NCBI GenBank assembly: GCA_017516785.1
Contig: JAFXAV010000041.1
Span: forward strand, 1 to 29,085
Source: Oscillospiraceae bacterium
GTDB taxonomy: Bacteria > Bacillota_A > Clostridia > Oscillospirales > Oscillospiraceae
Reading direction: 5' to 3'
Length of the DNA stretch: 29,085 nt
The notes beneath the pieces are model-generated. The model had not been told where the DNA came from. It worked only from the letters and a program-made list of their open reading frames with translations, and ran no database searches. The position numbers and the translations under genes are program-made. Shown here piece by piece: positions 7,118-16,058 of this stretch; positions within the stretch are counted from its first letter, which is position 1; every line of letters begins with the position of its first letter.

Positions 7118-9709
7118 TTATCTCATAACCAGCTGGCCGTTTTCTGCATCCACTGTGACGATCTGACCGGGCAGGATATCGCCCCGGAGGAGCTTCTTGC
7201 TCAGCATGGTCTCCACCGTATGCTGCACATACCGGCGCAGGGGCCGGGCGCCATACTGGGGATCGTAGGCTGCGTCCACGATCAGAACCTTGGCTGCCTC
7301 CGTCAGGAAGCAACTGATCTGCTGCTGGGCCAGACGTTCGTTCAGCTTTGCAATCTGCAGATCGATGATCTTGGTGACATTGTCCTTGGTCAGAGGCTTG
7401 TAGAACACAATCTCATCCAGACGATTCAGGAACTCAGGACGGAAGGAACGCCGCAGCAGAGCTTCCACCTGCATTCTGGCACCTTCATCGATATAGCCGT
7501 CGGAAGTGATGCCGCCCAGCAGATACTCAGAACCAAGATTGGAAGTCAGAATCAGAATGGTGTTCTTGAAGTCCACGGTTCTGCCCTGGGAATCGGTGAT
7601 GCGGCCATCATCCAGCACCTGAAGCAGCACGTTGAATACATCGGGATGGGCCTTCTCCACCTCGTCGAAGAGGACAACGGAGTAGGGCTTCCGGCGGACA
7701 GCTTCCGTCAGCTGACCACCTTCCTCATAGCCCACATAACCAGGAGGTGCACCGATGAGACGAGACACAGAGTACTTCTCCATATACTCGGACATATCGA
7801 TGCGGACAAGATTGTTCTCGTCATCAAAGAGGGCCTGAGCCAGGGTCTTGGCAAGCTCCGTCTTGCCCACGCCGGTGGGACCCAGGAACAGGAAGGAACC
7901 GATGGGCCGGTTGGGATCCTGAATACCGGCACGGCTACGCTGGATGGCTTCCGTAACCGCCTGAACGGCTTCGTCCTGGCCGACCACACGCTCATGGAGG
8001 GTTTCATCCAGATGCAGCAGCTTTTCCCGCTCGCCCTGAACCAGTCTGGAAACTGGAATTCCCGTCCAGCGCTCCACGATTCTTGCAATTTCCTCTTCTG
8101 TTACACGATCTCGCAGGATATTGCTTTCCTTGGCAGCCTGAGCATTCTGCTCTTCCTGTGCCAGCTGCCGCTGGGCCTCTGGCAGGCGACCATACTTCAG
8201 TTCCGCAGCCTTTTCCAGGTCATAACGCTGCTCCGCGGCTTCAATCTGGCGGTTCAGATCTTCAATTTTTTCACGAAGCTGCTGGACTTTGCCAATGGCA
8301 TTCTTTTCATTCTCCCACTGGGCCTTCAGAGCATTGAAAGAATCCCGTTCCTCTGCCAGCTCCTTCTGCAGTTCAGAAAGTCTAGCACGGGAAAGCTCGT
8401 CCTCTTCCTTCTTAAGGGCAGCTTCTTCAATTTCCATCTGAATAATCTTTCGGGAGATGGCGTCCAGCTCCGTGGGCATAGAGTCCATTTCAGTACGGAT
8501 CTGGGCGCAGGCTTCATCCACCAGGTCGATGGCCTTGTCCGGCAGGAAACGATCGGTGATATAACGGTGGGACAGGGTTGCGGCTGCGATGATGGCAGGG
8601 TCTGCAATCTTGACACCGTGGAACACCTCATAACGTTCCTTCAGTCCGCGGAGGATCGCAATGGTGTCCTCCACAGTAGGCTCCTGCACCAGGACCGGCT
8701 GGAACCGGCGCTCCAGAGCGGCATCCTTTTCGATATACTGACGATACTCATCCAAAGTGGTAGCGCCGATGCAGTGAAGTTCGCCTCGGGCCAGCATCGG
8801 CTTGAGCAGATTACCAGCATCCATGCTGCCTTCGGTCTTGCCCGCACCCACGATGGTGTGCAGCTCATCGATGAACAGAATGATCTGGCCTTCGGACTGC
8901 TTTACTTCATTCAGAACTGCCTTCAGACGTTCTTCAAACTCACCCCGATACTTGGCGCCTGCAATCAACGCGCCCATATCCAGAGAGAAAATGGTCTTGT
9001 CCTGAAGGCTCTTGGGCACATCCTTCCTAACGATTCGCTGTGCCAGACCTTCTGCAATGGCGGTCTTACCCACACCGGGTTCACCAATCAAAACAGGATT
9101 GTTCTTGGTCTTTCTGGACAGAATACGGATCACATTTCGAATTTCCTCATCTCTGCCGATAACTGGGTCCGGCTTACCTTCTCTTGCCCGCTTCACAAGA
9201 TCGGTTCCGTACTTTTCGAGAGCATCATAGGTGCCTTCCGGATTGTCACTGGTGACCCGCTGATTTCCCCGGACGGACTGCAGCGCAACCAGGCATTCTT
9301 CCTTACGAATGTTGTAAGTTCTGAATAGATCCGCAACTGCTCCATGAGCAGCTTCCAGAAGGCCTAGAAACAGATGTTCAACAGAAACAAACTCATCCTT
9401 CATTGCCTTCGCCTGTTCTTCTGCGGCAGTAAAAGCTGCATCTGTATCAGCAGAAACATAGAATTTGTCAGCCTCACGGCTTCCCGTGACACCAGGAATT
9501 TTCCGCAGCTCCTGCTTTGCAGCGGCCATAATGCTTTCCACGGATTTGTCCATCTTCCGCAGCAGCTGCGGGATCAGACCACCCTCCTGCTGCAGCATTG
9601 CAAGCAGCAGATGCACCTGCTCCATCTGCTGATGGGAACAGGACCTCGCGATGGTCTGGGCACTCTGGACGGCTTCCAGAGATTTCTGCGTGTAATTTTT
9701 GAAATTCAT
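7118..9709 (-). CDS. clpB: ClpB ATP-dependent disaggregase
   Basis: A cytoplasmic hexameric AAA+ chaperone that extracts polypeptides from aggregates with DnaK. It has 863 residues, normal length. The Clp N-terminal repeats span about 1-145. The first ATPase has Walker A GEPGVGKT (209-216) and Walker [12 protein letters not shown] coiled-coil middle domain, about 405-530, marks ClpB rather than ClpC. The second ATPase has GPTGVGKTE and [16 protein letters not shown], followed by the D2-small domain. I chose ATG 9709 ([10 protein letters not shown]) because AAAGGAG lies 10 bases upstream. An in-frame ATG at 9739 lies inside the CIRCE operator and upstream of that ribosome site, so it is unlikely. 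The gene is monocistronic and its 3' end abuts the IS remnant. Confidence 0.97.
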   Translation of the reverse strand: MNFKNYTQKSLEAVQSAQTIARSCSHQQMEQVHLLLAMLQQEGGLIPQLLRKMDKSVESIMAAAKQELRKIPGVTGSREADKFYVSADTDAAFTAAEEQAKAMKDEFVSVEHLFLGLLEAAHGAVADLFRTYNIRKEECLVALQSVRGNQRVTSDNPEGTYDALEKYGTDLVKRAREGKPDPVIGRDEEIRNVIRILSRKTKNNPVLIGEPGVGKTAIAEGLAQRIVRKDVPKSLQDKTIFSLDMGALIAGAKYRGEFEERLKAVLNEVKQSEGQIILFIDELHTIVGAGKTEGSMDAGNLLKPMLARGELHCIGATTLDEYRQYIEKDAALERRFQPVLVQEPTVEDTIAILRGLKERYEVFHGVKIADPAIIAAATLSHRYITDRFLPDKAIDLVDEACAQIRTEMDSMPTELDAISRKIIQMEIEEAALKKEEDELSRARLSELQKELAEERDSFNALKAQWENEKNAIGKVQQLREKIEDLNRQIEAAEQRYDLEKAAELKYGRLPEAQRQLAQEEQNAQAAKESNILRDRVTEEEIARIVERWTGIPVSRLVQGEREKLLHLDETLHERVVGQDEAVQAVTEAIQRSRAGIQDPNRPIGSFLFLGPTGVGKTELAKTLAQALFDDENNLVRIDMSEYMEKYSVSRLIGAPPGYVGYEEGGQLTEAVRRKPYSVVLFDEVEKAHPDVFNVLLQVLDDGRITDSQGRTVDFKNTILILTSNLGSEYLLGGITSDGYIDEGARMQVEALLRRSFRPEFLNRLDEIVFYKPLTKDNVTKIIDLQIAKLNERLAQQQISCFLTEAAKVLIVDAAYDPQYGARPLRRYVQHTVETMLSKKLLRGDILPGQIVTVDAENGQLVMR

Positions 9710-9732
9710 AAACCATACGCTCCTTTCGGTTT

Positions 9733-9759
9733 TTAGCACTCTCTTAGTTAGAGTGCTAA
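9733..9759. promoter_or_regulatory. CIRCE operator (HrcA binding site)
   Basis: TTAGCACTC, nine bases, GAGTGCTAA: a perfect copy of the CIRCE consensus. It lies just downstream of the expected transcription start of clpB, so HrcA binding would repress clpB until heat shock. hrcA itself is not in the window. Confidence 0.97.
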
Positions 9760-9772
9760 TCTATTTGTCATC

Positions 9773-9800
9773 AGTATACTCCATTTTTTCAAAATGTCAA
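9773..9800 (-). promoter_or_regulatory. Sigma-A promoter of clpB
   Basis: On the minus strand a perfect TTGACA (9795-9800) is 16 bases from TATACT (9773-9778). Transcription would start near 9766, immediately before CIRCE. Confidence 0.82.
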
Positions 9801-9917
9801 GTCTACCTGAAGGTCATATGTGAAAGTTAACAAATCCGACATATCTTTTTTAGCGTTATATGTGCAACTTCATATTTGCTTAACATTTTCCCACTTATTT
9901 ATTTAACACTCTCCCGT

Positions 9918-10060
9918 TATAATAAAGATACAAAGTTAAAGAAGATACACATCTTCCTTCTTCAATTCATTATTTCCTTCTTTTTCATTTTCTTACCTCT
10001 CTTTTCTCATGAAAAATCCCCGATGCGGTCTGGTCAACCACATCGGGGATTTTTCATATG
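9918..10060 (+). ncRNA. Candidate small RNA in the clpB-opp intergenic region
   Basis: There is no convincing gene between 9801 and 10107. TATAAT at 9918-9923, with no clear -35, could start a plus-strand transcript near 9930. It would run through a strikingly pyrimidine-rich stretch (about 9949-10008, many UUCCUUC/CUCUC runs) into a very strong terminator hairpin ending at 10057. C/U-rich single-stranded regions before a terminator are seen in Firmicute sRNAs that pair with Shine-Dalgarno sequences. A short open frame at 9876-10061 has no ribosome site and low-complexity hydrophobic sequence, so I do not call it a gene. Confidence 0.3.
10009..10057. terminator. Strong 17-bp stem hairpin with flanking A/T tracts
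   Basis: ATGAAAAATCCCCGATG (10009-10025) pairs perfectly with 10041-10057 across a 15-base loop that itself contains TGGT-CA-ACCA. The A run on one arm and T run on the other make it usable as a terminator in either direction. It could end the candidate sRNA (+) or back up the operon terminator at 10072-10099 (-). Confidence 0.75.
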
Positions 10061-10071
10061 ATAAGCATAGA

Positions 10072-10099
10072 AAGACCGCAGCCAAAAGGCTGCGGTCTT
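10072..10099 (-). terminator. Terminator of the peptide-transporter operon
   Basis: AAGACCGCAGCC, a four-base loop, and GGCTGCGGTCTT form a perfect 12-bp stem 8 bases beyond the last stop codon of the operon. On the minus strand it is followed by a short TCTTTCT tract. Confidence 0.8.
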
Positions 10100-10107
10100 C
10101 GATTTTG

Positions 10108-10350
10108 TTAGAACAACAGGAGACCAACACCTACGATGATCAGAAGGATCAAAAGACATGCAGGAACGATGGTCACAAAAGCTGCGAACACCATTGCAAA
10201 CACATCACTTTTATCCAGCGGAATCTCCTCATTGGCCTGAGCCCGAAGCTCCTCCATGGAAGGCAGCTCCCCGTCGTCTTCAAACTGATTATCGGGGTTC
10301 TGATCATGCAGCCATTTCTGCGCCCGCTCGTATTTCTTCTTGAAGAGCAT
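10108..10350 (-). CDS. Small tail-anchored membrane protein of the opp operon, function unknown
   Basis: An 80-residue protein. Residues 1-48 are hydrophilic and charged (KKKYERAQKWLHDQNPD, then an acidic stretch FEDDGELPSMEELRAQ). Residues 50-80 form one hydrophobic helix rich in Ile, Leu and Val that ends at the C-terminus, giving an N-in tail-anchored topology. The ATG is 2 bases beyond the oppF stop, with AAGG inside the end of oppF, so it is almost certainly translated with oppF. A terminator follows. I do not recognise a family. Given its position it may be an accessory or assembly factor of the transporter; that is inference. Confidence 0.75.
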   Translation of the reverse strand: MLFKKKYERAQKWLHDQNPDNQFEDDGELPSMEELRAQANEEIPLDKSDVFAMVFAAFVTIVPACLLILLIIVGVGLLLF

Positions 10351-10352
10351 CC

Positions 10353-11900
10353 TTAAGCTTCCTTAATCTGCTCCAGAATGTGATGGCAGGCAACAAAGTG
10401 GTTGGGACGAACTTCTTCGAATTCAGGCTGAACATGAGTGCAAATCTCGGTGCAGTACTTGCAGCGGGTATGGAACTTGCAGCCCTTGGGGGGATTGACG
10501 GGGCTGGGGATATCGCCTTCCAGAATCTCAGGATTCTTGTTGGCGTCCTCATCGGTGGTGGGAATTGCATTCAGCAGAGCCTCTGTGTAGGGATGCAGAG
10601 GATGAGCAAAGATCTCATCGGATGCACCCAGCTCAACCATGTTGCCCAAATACATAACGCCGATACGGTCGGAGATGTACTTAACAACGGACAGGTCATG
10701 GGTGATGAACAGGTAGGTCAGATGCTGCTTTTCCTTCAGGTCCTGCAGCAGGTTGATGATCTGTGCCTGGATGGAAACGTCCAGAGCAGAAACGGCTTCA
10801 TCACAGACAACGAACTTAGGACGCAGGGCCAGAGAACGGGCGATGCCGATACGCTGGCGCTGACCACCGGAGAACTGGTGAGGATAACGGTGCAGGAAGT
10901 AGGGTGCCAGACCGCACTCTTCCATGACCTTGATAACGCCTTCCTGCATGCGCTCGTCATTCTTGCGGAAGAACTTATGAGCGACCATGCCCTCACCGAT
11001 AATCTGACCGACGGTCATGCGGGGGTTCAGGGAGGAATAGGGATCCTGGAAGATCAGCTGCAGGTCACTGCGCAGCTTACGGACTTCGGAGTAACGCAGA
11101 CGGGCCAGGTCGATGCCTTCGGAATGATCAGCTTCGTACTCATCATAGCCGGGCAGGCCGACACACTTGGCGCGTTCAGCGGAGATCTTACCCACAACGA
11201 CTTCAATCTTCTTGTGGATCTCGTCGATGTTTTTCAGACACTCATCCAGCTTGGCCTGAGCCTTGGCAAGCTTAGCAACGATCTTATCAGTTGCCTTACC
11301 TTCCTTGTTAGCCTTCTCCAGCTCGAAAGTGCAGTCATCCACATCCAGCTGCAGGTCAGTGCGCTTTTCAACGGCAACAGACAGTTCCTTGGAGTACTTA
11401 TACTGTTCCACGAACAGAGCCTCCAGAACAGGCAGATCGGGATGAACAATCAGTCCGCCGATCAGGGTGGTCACGTCCAGACGAGCATCATTGGCTTCCT
11501 TACGCAGGTGAACCATCTCAGCATGCTTGGCATAGCGCTCCTTGCCTTCCAGCTTATCGTACTCAGCACGGAATGCATCATACTTTGCCTTGGCGGCATG
11601 CATATGGTCACGGCGCTTGCTCAGAGTAGCGAAGGTGTCGTGTGCGTACTTGGGTGCAATCTCATCGATGGGGCGACCGAAGTACATGGTACGGCCGTCA
11701 GTCTGCTTATAGAGCTGCAGAATGGAACGGCCCAAGGTGGACTTGCCGCAGCCGGACTCGCCGACCAGGCCGAAGGTTTCGCCTTCATAGATGTCCAGGG
11801 TGATGCCATCATTGGCGCGGACAAAGCGGCCCTTGCCAACGGGGAAATACTGCTTCAGGTTGCGGATCTGCAGCAGGAGTTTCTTTTCATTATTTTCCAT
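10353..11900 (-). CDS. oppF: Peptide ABC transporter ATPase (OppF/DppF type) with large helical insertion
   Basis: One of two cytoplasmic ATPases powering peptide import. It has 515 residues from ATG 11900, where the usual length is about 320-330. Walker A GESGCGKST is at 47-55, the Q-loop QLIFQDPYSSLNP at 281-293, signature FSGGQRQR at 343-350, Walker B VVCDEAVSALD around 364-374, and switch His401. The C-terminal oligo_HPY extension carries the four-Cys pattern CKFHTRCKYCTEIC (474-487), which in related DppD proteins binds an iron-sulphur cluster. Between Walker A and the Q-loop, residues about 80-272 are a highly charged Lys/Glu/Ala-rich insertion predicted to be mainly helical or coiled coil. 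The start overlaps the end of oppD by 11 bases, with AAGGAGG 9 bases upstream. An earlier in-frame ATG (11951) has no such site. Opp versus Dpp cannot be decided. Confidence 0.93.
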   Translation of the reverse strand: MENNEKKLLLQIRNLKQYFPVGKGRFVRANDGITLDIYEGETFGLVGESGCGKSTLGRSILQLYKQTDGRTMYFGRPIDEIAPKYAHDTFATLSKRRDHMHAAKAKYDAFRAEYDKLEGKERYAKHAEMVHLRKEANDARLDVTTLIGGLIVHPDLPVLEALFVEQYKYSKELSVAVEKRTDLQLDVDDCTFELEKANKEGKATDKIVAKLAKAQAKLDECLKNIDEIHKKIEVVVGKISAERAKCVGLPGYDEYEADHSEGIDLARLRYSEVRKLRSDLQLIFQDPYSSLNPRMTVGQIIGEGMVAHKFFRKNDERMQEGVIKVMEECGLAPYFLHRYPHQFSGGQRQRIGIARSLALRPKFVVCDEAVSALDVSIQAQIINLLQDLKEKQHLTYLFITHDLSVVKYISDRIGVMYLGNMVELGASDEIFAHPLHPYTEALLNAIPTTDEDANKNPEILEGDIPSPVNPPKGCKFHTRCKYCTEICTHVQPEFEEVRPNHFVACHHILEQIKEA

Positions 11901-12882
11901 TGCGGCGAGCCTCCTTATCGGGATAGAAGCAGCGGACTTCCTGTTCCTCACCGACCTGAATCAGGCCGGGCTCCTCGTCGATGCACTTCTGGGTGCAGTA
12001 CTTGCAGCGAGGTGCAAACTTGCAGCCCTTGGGCAGATCCAGAGGATGAGGCACGGCGCCGGGAATAGCATCCAGACGCTTTGCAGTGGTGTCCAGTCTG
12101 GGGATGGAAGCCAGCAGACCCTCGGTGTAGGGATGAGAGTACCGGACATTTTTGGAGAACAGAACGTTGGCGGGAACGCGCTCAACAACCTGACCGCAGT
12201 ACATGACAGCGACGTCATCAGCCATCTGGTTGATAACACCCAGGTCATGAGTGATGAACATGATGGCGGTGCCATGCTCCTTCTTCAGGTTGTTCATCAG
12301 GTGCAGGATCTGTGCCTGGATGGTAACGTCCAGTGCAGTGGTGGGTTCGTCAGCGATCAGCAGCTTGGGCTCGCAGGCCAGAGCCATGGCGATCATGACT
12401 CTCTGGCGCATACCGCCGGACAGCTGGTGGGGATACTGCTTCAGAACGACCTCGGGGTTGGGGATCTTGACGTCTGCCAGCATCTTCAGTGCAGCCTCGG
12501 AAGCTTCCTTCTTGTTCATGCCGCGATGGATGATGAAAGGCTCGGACAGCTGACGTTCCACAGTGAAAACGGGGTTCAAAGAGGTCATGGGCTCCTGAAA
12601 AATAACGGAAATCTTGTTACCACGGAGCTCATAGAGTTCATTCATGGTGATCTTGCTCAGGTCCTTGCCCTCGAACCAGATCTCGCCGCCGGCAACGTAG
12701 CCGTTGCCGTCCAGCAGCTTCAGAATGCTCATTGCAGAAACGGACTTGCCGGAACCGGATTCGCCGACAACGCCTAGGGTACGGCCTTCGCCAACGGTGT
12801 AGGAAACACCATTGACAGCCTTAACGATACCCTTCTTCGTCTGGAAGAAGGTATGCAGATCTCGAAGTTCAAGTAATGCCAT
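11890..12882 (-). CDS. oppD: Peptide ABC transporter ATPase (OppD/DppD type)
   Basis: The second ATPase of the importer, 330 residues, normal length and no insertion, unlike its partner OppF. Walker A GESGSGKS is at 40-47, the Q-loop VIFQEPMTSLNP follows, signature LSGGMRQR is at 154-161, Walker B LLIADEPTTALD at 174-185, and switch His212. The C-terminal oligo_HPY region has the four-Cys motif CKFAPRCKYCTQKC, a probable iron-sulphur site as in characterised DppD. I chose ATG 12882 because AAGGAGG lies 5 bases before it; an in-frame ATG at 12930 falls inside oppC coding sequence without a ribosome site. It starts 13 bases after the oppC stop. Confidence 0.96.
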   Translation of the reverse strand: MALLELRDLHTFFQTKKGIVKAVNGVSYTVGEGRTLGVVGESGSGKSVSAMSILKLLDGNGYVAGGEIWFEGKDLSKITMNELYELRGNKISVIFQEPMTSLNPVFTVERQLSEPFIIHRGMNKKEASEAALKMLADVKIPNPEVVLKQYPHQLSGGMRQRVMIAMALACEPKLLIADEPTTALDVTIQAQILHLMNNLKKEHGTAIMFITHDLGVINQMADDVAVMYCGQVVERVPANVLFSKNVRYSHPYTEGLLASIPRLDTTAKRLDAIPGAVPHPLDLPKGCKFAPRCKYCTQKCIDEEPGLIQVGEEQEVRCFYPDKEARRNGK

Positions 12883-12895
12883 TGCTTCTTCCTCC

Positions 12896-14866
12896 TTATC
12901 TGGAATTGGACTTGGGATCCATTGCATCACGCAGAGCGTCGCCGACGATGTTGATGCAGATACAGGTCAGTGCCAAGAAAATTGCGGTGAACAGCCACTG
13001 CCACCAGTATGCGTTAATGATGGTGGCATTATTCGCGCCGTTCAGCATATTGCCCCAGGTGGGACGGGGATAGGTAACGCCGAAGCCCAGGTAGGACAGG
13101 CTGGATTCGGTCAGCATACAGGTACCGAAATTCAGAATCAGGTTAACCAGAATGACGGACATGACGTTGGGCAGAATGTGCTTGAAGGCGATGGAGCCTT
13201 CCTTAACACCCATAGCCTTGGCGGCGGTGACGTATTCGCTCTCACGTGCAACCAGCACCTGACCACGAACCAGGCGTGCCAGGCCGGGCCAGGTCAGAAC
13301 ACCCAGAATACACATAATGATAAAGATTCTGGTATTCTCACTCAGGGTCATACGGCCCATGACAGCGGACAGGATCATGGCGAAAGGCAGGAAGGGAATG
13401 GCATTGAAAATCTCTGCAATACGCATCAGCAGGATATCGATCTTGCCGCCGAAGTAGCCGGACAGACAACCGATGATGATGCCGATGACGGAGGAGATGA
13501 TAACTGCAACAGCGCCGATGGTCATGGTCATCTTACCGCCGTTGATGATACGCTGGAAGATGTCAGCGCCGGAGGTATCGGTGCCGAACAGGTAGCCCTT
13601 CAGACCCCATTTTGCAGTCAGATCATCGTTGTCATCAACAGAGTAGGTCTGGAAACCGCCGCTATACAGCTTGACAGCGCCCTTGTAATTCTTGGCTACA
13701 TTGGTCTGGTTCAGAGTGTTGCTGCCCCAGGAGTAGATGTTGCCCTTGTTGGTCAGACCGGAGTAATGGTAAGAACCTGCAACGATCTCAACAAAGTCTT
13801 CATCAGCAGCCAGAGCGGGTGCGGGAGTCTGCTTGCCAGTGAAGTCACCTGCGAAGCAAACAGAGCCGTCGTTCAGCAGCAGGCACATGCTGCTGTTTGC
13901 TGCAACGATGGATTCGATCTGACGGCCGTTCAGGTACTGTGCGATGGGAACAGCCTGACCACCGATGGTTTCACGGACCACGTCATAGAGGCCGCGGGAA
14001 CCGGTGTAGATAGCATTACGCATGCCATTAATACCAACAATGTAGTTCAGGGTGAAGTCCATGTCATACATGCTGGGTGTGCTCAGAAACAGATCCATGT
14101 TTGCGTAGGTCAGCTTATTGCCCCACAGATAGAAGCTGTTGTCATTCATGATGATGGCGGTGGTCTGGTAACCACAAGTCAGCTTCTTGATCTGGGAAAC
14201 ATCAATACCGGTGGTAACCAGCTCTTCAGGCATGTAGGCAATGTTGGGATTGATGGCTTCGCCCTTGGCTTCTGCCTCGGCCTGAGTGCCGTACTGGCCC
14301 AGGCGGTTGTTGCCCCATGCGTGGACAATACCCTGATCGTCGATGGCGACGATGTGGTCAATACCGGCGGCAACCATCACGATATTGGCGTTCTGAACAT
14401 CCTCGGGGATGTCAGCAACGTCGAAACCGGTGGTACCAATCTGGGTGGAACCCCAGACATAAACCTTGCCGGAGTTGGACAGACCGACAGTGAAGGAGCC
14501 GTATCCGTCGATCATTTTAATGTCATTCTTCAGTGCACTGGGAACGGACATCATGGACATGGTGGGAGCGATGCTCTTCTGAGTGACTTCCGTATAAGCA
14601 TCGTAGTAGTTGGGCATGAACAGGGGACCGACAAAAACGGTGATGAACATGCCGATCAGGACGCATAGGGCAATAACTGCCAGCTTGCGGTCAAAGAAAT
14701 TACGGACAACCTGCTGCAGGGGGCTGACGATTTCCTCAACGGCCATGTTCTTGGCCTTTTCATCCATCTCATCAGCCAGCTGCTTGGAGCCGCCCTTCCA
14801 CAGGCGAGCAAACCAGGTAGCCAGAACGTTCTTCTTGCCGGAGGAATTTTTATTATTGTTAGCCAT
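12896..14866 (-). CDS. oppC: Peptide ABC transporter permease OppC/DppC with inserted RCC1-like beta-propeller
   Basis: A membrane permease of 656 residues, about twice the usual 290-320. Residues 1-60 are cytoplasmic and charged, and the first membrane helix is 61-82. In ordinary OppC the sequence then runs through a short external loop to the LGTDxxGRD block. Here that block appears only at 427 (LFGTDTSGADIFQRI), followed by five membrane helices and the EAA-type loop (AAKAMGVKEGSIAFKHILPN, 548-567). Residues about 115-420 contain six or seven RCC1-type repeats: GSFTVGLSNSGKVYVWGS, IDHIVAIDDQGIVHAWGNN, TTAIIMNDNSFYLWGN, SMCLLLNDGSVCFAGD, YHYSGLTNKGNIYSWGSN and FQTYSVDDNDDLTAKWG. They would fold as a beta-propeller on the outer face. 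There is no frameshift; both permease halves are intact and in frame. AAGGAGG lies 10 bases before the ATG. The fusion is directly visible; the propeller's role is unknown. Confidence 0.93.
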   Translation of the reverse strand: MANNNKNSSGKKNVLATWFARLWKGGSKQLADEMDEKAKNMAVEEIVSPLQQVVRNFFDRKLAVIALCVLIGMFITVFVGPLFMPNYYDAYTEVTQKSIAPTMSMMSVPSALKNDIKMIDGYGSFTVGLSNSGKVYVWGSTQIGTTGFDVADIPEDVQNANIVMVAAGIDHIVAIDDQGIVHAWGNNRLGQYGTQAEAEAKGEAINPNIAYMPEELVTTGIDVSQIKKLTCGYQTTAIIMNDNSFYLWGNKLTYANMDLFLSTPSMYDMDFTLNYIVGINGMRNAIYTGSRGLYDVVRETIGGQAVPIAQYLNGRQIESIVAANSSMCLLLNDGSVCFAGDFTGKQTPAPALAADEDFVEIVAGSYHYSGLTNKGNIYSWGSNTLNQTNVAKNYKGAVKLYSGGFQTYSVDDNDDLTAKWGLKGYLFGTDTSGADIFQRIINGGKMTMTIGAVAVIISSVIGIIIGCLSGYFGGKIDILLMRIAEIFNAIPFLPFAMILSAVMGRMTLSENTRIFIIMCILGVLTWPGLARLVRGQVLVARESEYVTAAKAMGVKEGSIAFKHILPNVMSVILVNLILNFGTCMLTESSLSYLGFGVTYPRPTWGNMLNGANNATIINAYWWQWLFTAIFLALTCICINIVGDALRDAMDPKSNSR

Positions 14867-14884
14867 TATATTTCTTCCTCCTTC

Positions 14885-15928
14885 TTAGTTATTGACGCGG
14901 ACACGAGGATCGACCAGACCGTAGACGATGTCGATCAGCAGGTTACCGAACAGGGAGATGAAGACGTAGAACATCTGCATCAGCAGAACGACTTCATAGT
15001 CTGCAGTACGCAGAGAGGTGATCATCAGCTTGCCCATGCCGTTGATGGCAAACATATCCTCGATGACCAGAGAACCGCCGAAGATGCCCAGGAACCAACC
15101 AACAACCAGGGAGACGATGGGGATCAGCGCATTACGGAAAGCGTGAGAGTAAATGACAACCTTCTCACGAACGCCCTTTGCACGAGCGGTACGGATGCAG
15201 TCCATGCTCAGAGCATCAGCCATGGATGCACGAACGTAGCGGGTCATGGAACCGAGAGAGGAGAAGGTCATGACAATCAAGGGCAGAGCCATGTAATACA
15301 GCTCGTCCAGGAACTTCTGCATGCCGGTGTAATTGGAACCGGGCGTCTTCATGCCGCTGGGGGGGAAGATATTCAGCTTGGAGCAGAAAATCCAGATGAA
15401 CAGAATGGAGATCAGGAAGGTGGGCATGGAGTAACCCAGGATGGTGAAGATCTGAACACCCTGGTCCAGCTTGGAGCCCTTCTTGACTGCGGTGTGAATG
15501 CCCAGGGGGATGGTAATACCCAAGGCAAGTATGGTAGCCCAAATATTGATCTTGATGGTGTTGATCATGGGCTGCTGAATAACTTCCGTAACGGGCTTGT
15601 TGTACTCATAGGAGTAACCGAAATTACCCTGCAGCAGGCCGTTGAAGGAGCCATCATACAGAGGGGCAATGCCCATCCAGCGAAGATAACGAACAAATTT
15701 GCTATCGGTGTCAGTTCCGTAACGGCGCTGATACTGAAGATAAAGCTCTTCAAATTTCTGATCAACTTCTTCGGGAGAAAGAATGTTTTTCAGGGCCTTG
15801 ACTTCGTTAAAAGCATCGGTATACGCACGGTTACTGGGAACAAGGCTGTAAATCATATACATGATGATAGACAGAATCAAAAGAACGACCAGCATGTATG
15901 CGATTCTTTTTAATACGTATTTTCCCAT
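14885..15928 (-). CDS. oppB: Peptide ABC transporter permease (OppB/DppB type)
   Basis: Membrane permease of 347 residues that pairs with OppC. The first helix is at about 9-30. A long external stretch (about 31-125), charged and Tyr-rich (EEVDQKFEELYLQYQRRYG), precedes the second helix and is somewhat longer than in typical 306-330 residue family members. The remaining helices carry family blocks GYSMPTFLISILFIW, TRYVRASMADAL and the EAA loop RTARAKGVREKVVIYSHAFR. It ends with DIVYGLVDPRVRVNN, the standard C-terminal motif. The ribosome site is GAGGAA. Between it and the upstream binding-protein gene lies a 377-base structured spacer. Confidence 0.96.
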   Translation of the reverse strand: MGKYVLKRIAYMLVVLLILSIIMYMIYSLVPSNRAYTDAFNEVKALKNILSPEEVDQKFEELYLQYQRRYGTDTDSKFVRYLRWMGIAPLYDGSFNGLLQGNFGYSYEYNKPVTEVIQQPMINTIKINIWATILALGITIPLGIHTAVKKGSKLDQGVQIFTILGYSMPTFLISILFIWIFCSKLNIFPPSGMKTPGSNYTGMQKFLDELYYMALPLIVMTFSSLGSMTRYVRASMADALSMDCIRTARAKGVREKVVIYSHAFRNALIPIVSLVVGWFLGIFGGSLVIEDMFAINGMGKLMITSLRTADYEVVLLMQMFYVFISLFGNLLIDIVYGLVDPRVRVNN

Positions 15929-15939
15929 AAAAGATTCCT

Positions 15940-15958
15940 CGTTTCGTTTTTCGAAACG
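15940..15958. repeat. Small hairpin before oppB
   Basis: CGTTTCG and CGAAACG flank a five-base T loop, just ahead of the oppB ribosome site on the minus strand. It could modulate oppB translation or mark an RNA processing point. Confidence 0.4.
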
Positions 15959-16058
15959 ACGGCGATATTTCCCATTTTCTCGGTGAGGCCGCCGCCAGTC
16001 TCTTTGGTGTTTACATGTGTTTTGTTTTTAGCCGCGGAGAACACGGTCCGGTTCTGGG

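Noticed and set aside
7046..9328. A 760-codon open frame antisense to clpB starting near the IS remnant
   Set aside because: clpB is unmistakable on the other strand and the antisense protein has no recognisable domain.
9710..9739. Upstream ATG for clpB adding ten residues
   Set aside because: It falls inside the CIRCE operator and before the AAAGGAG site; ClpB proteins start at MNF-like sequence.
9876..10061. 61-codon hydrophobic ORF between clpB and the opp operon
   Set aside because: No ribosome site, overlaps the terminator hairpin, and Phe/Ile/Leu richness follows from the pyrimidine tract.
10380..12068. A 562-codon frame antisense to oppF/oppD
   Set aside because: Shadow of genuine coding on the minus strand, with no start signal.
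12896..14866. Frameshift or chimeric assembly as the cause of the OppC-RCC1 fusion
   Set aside because: The frame is uninterrupted, composition and codon choice are uniform through the joins, and both permease halves are complete; an artefact would rarely preserve all of this.
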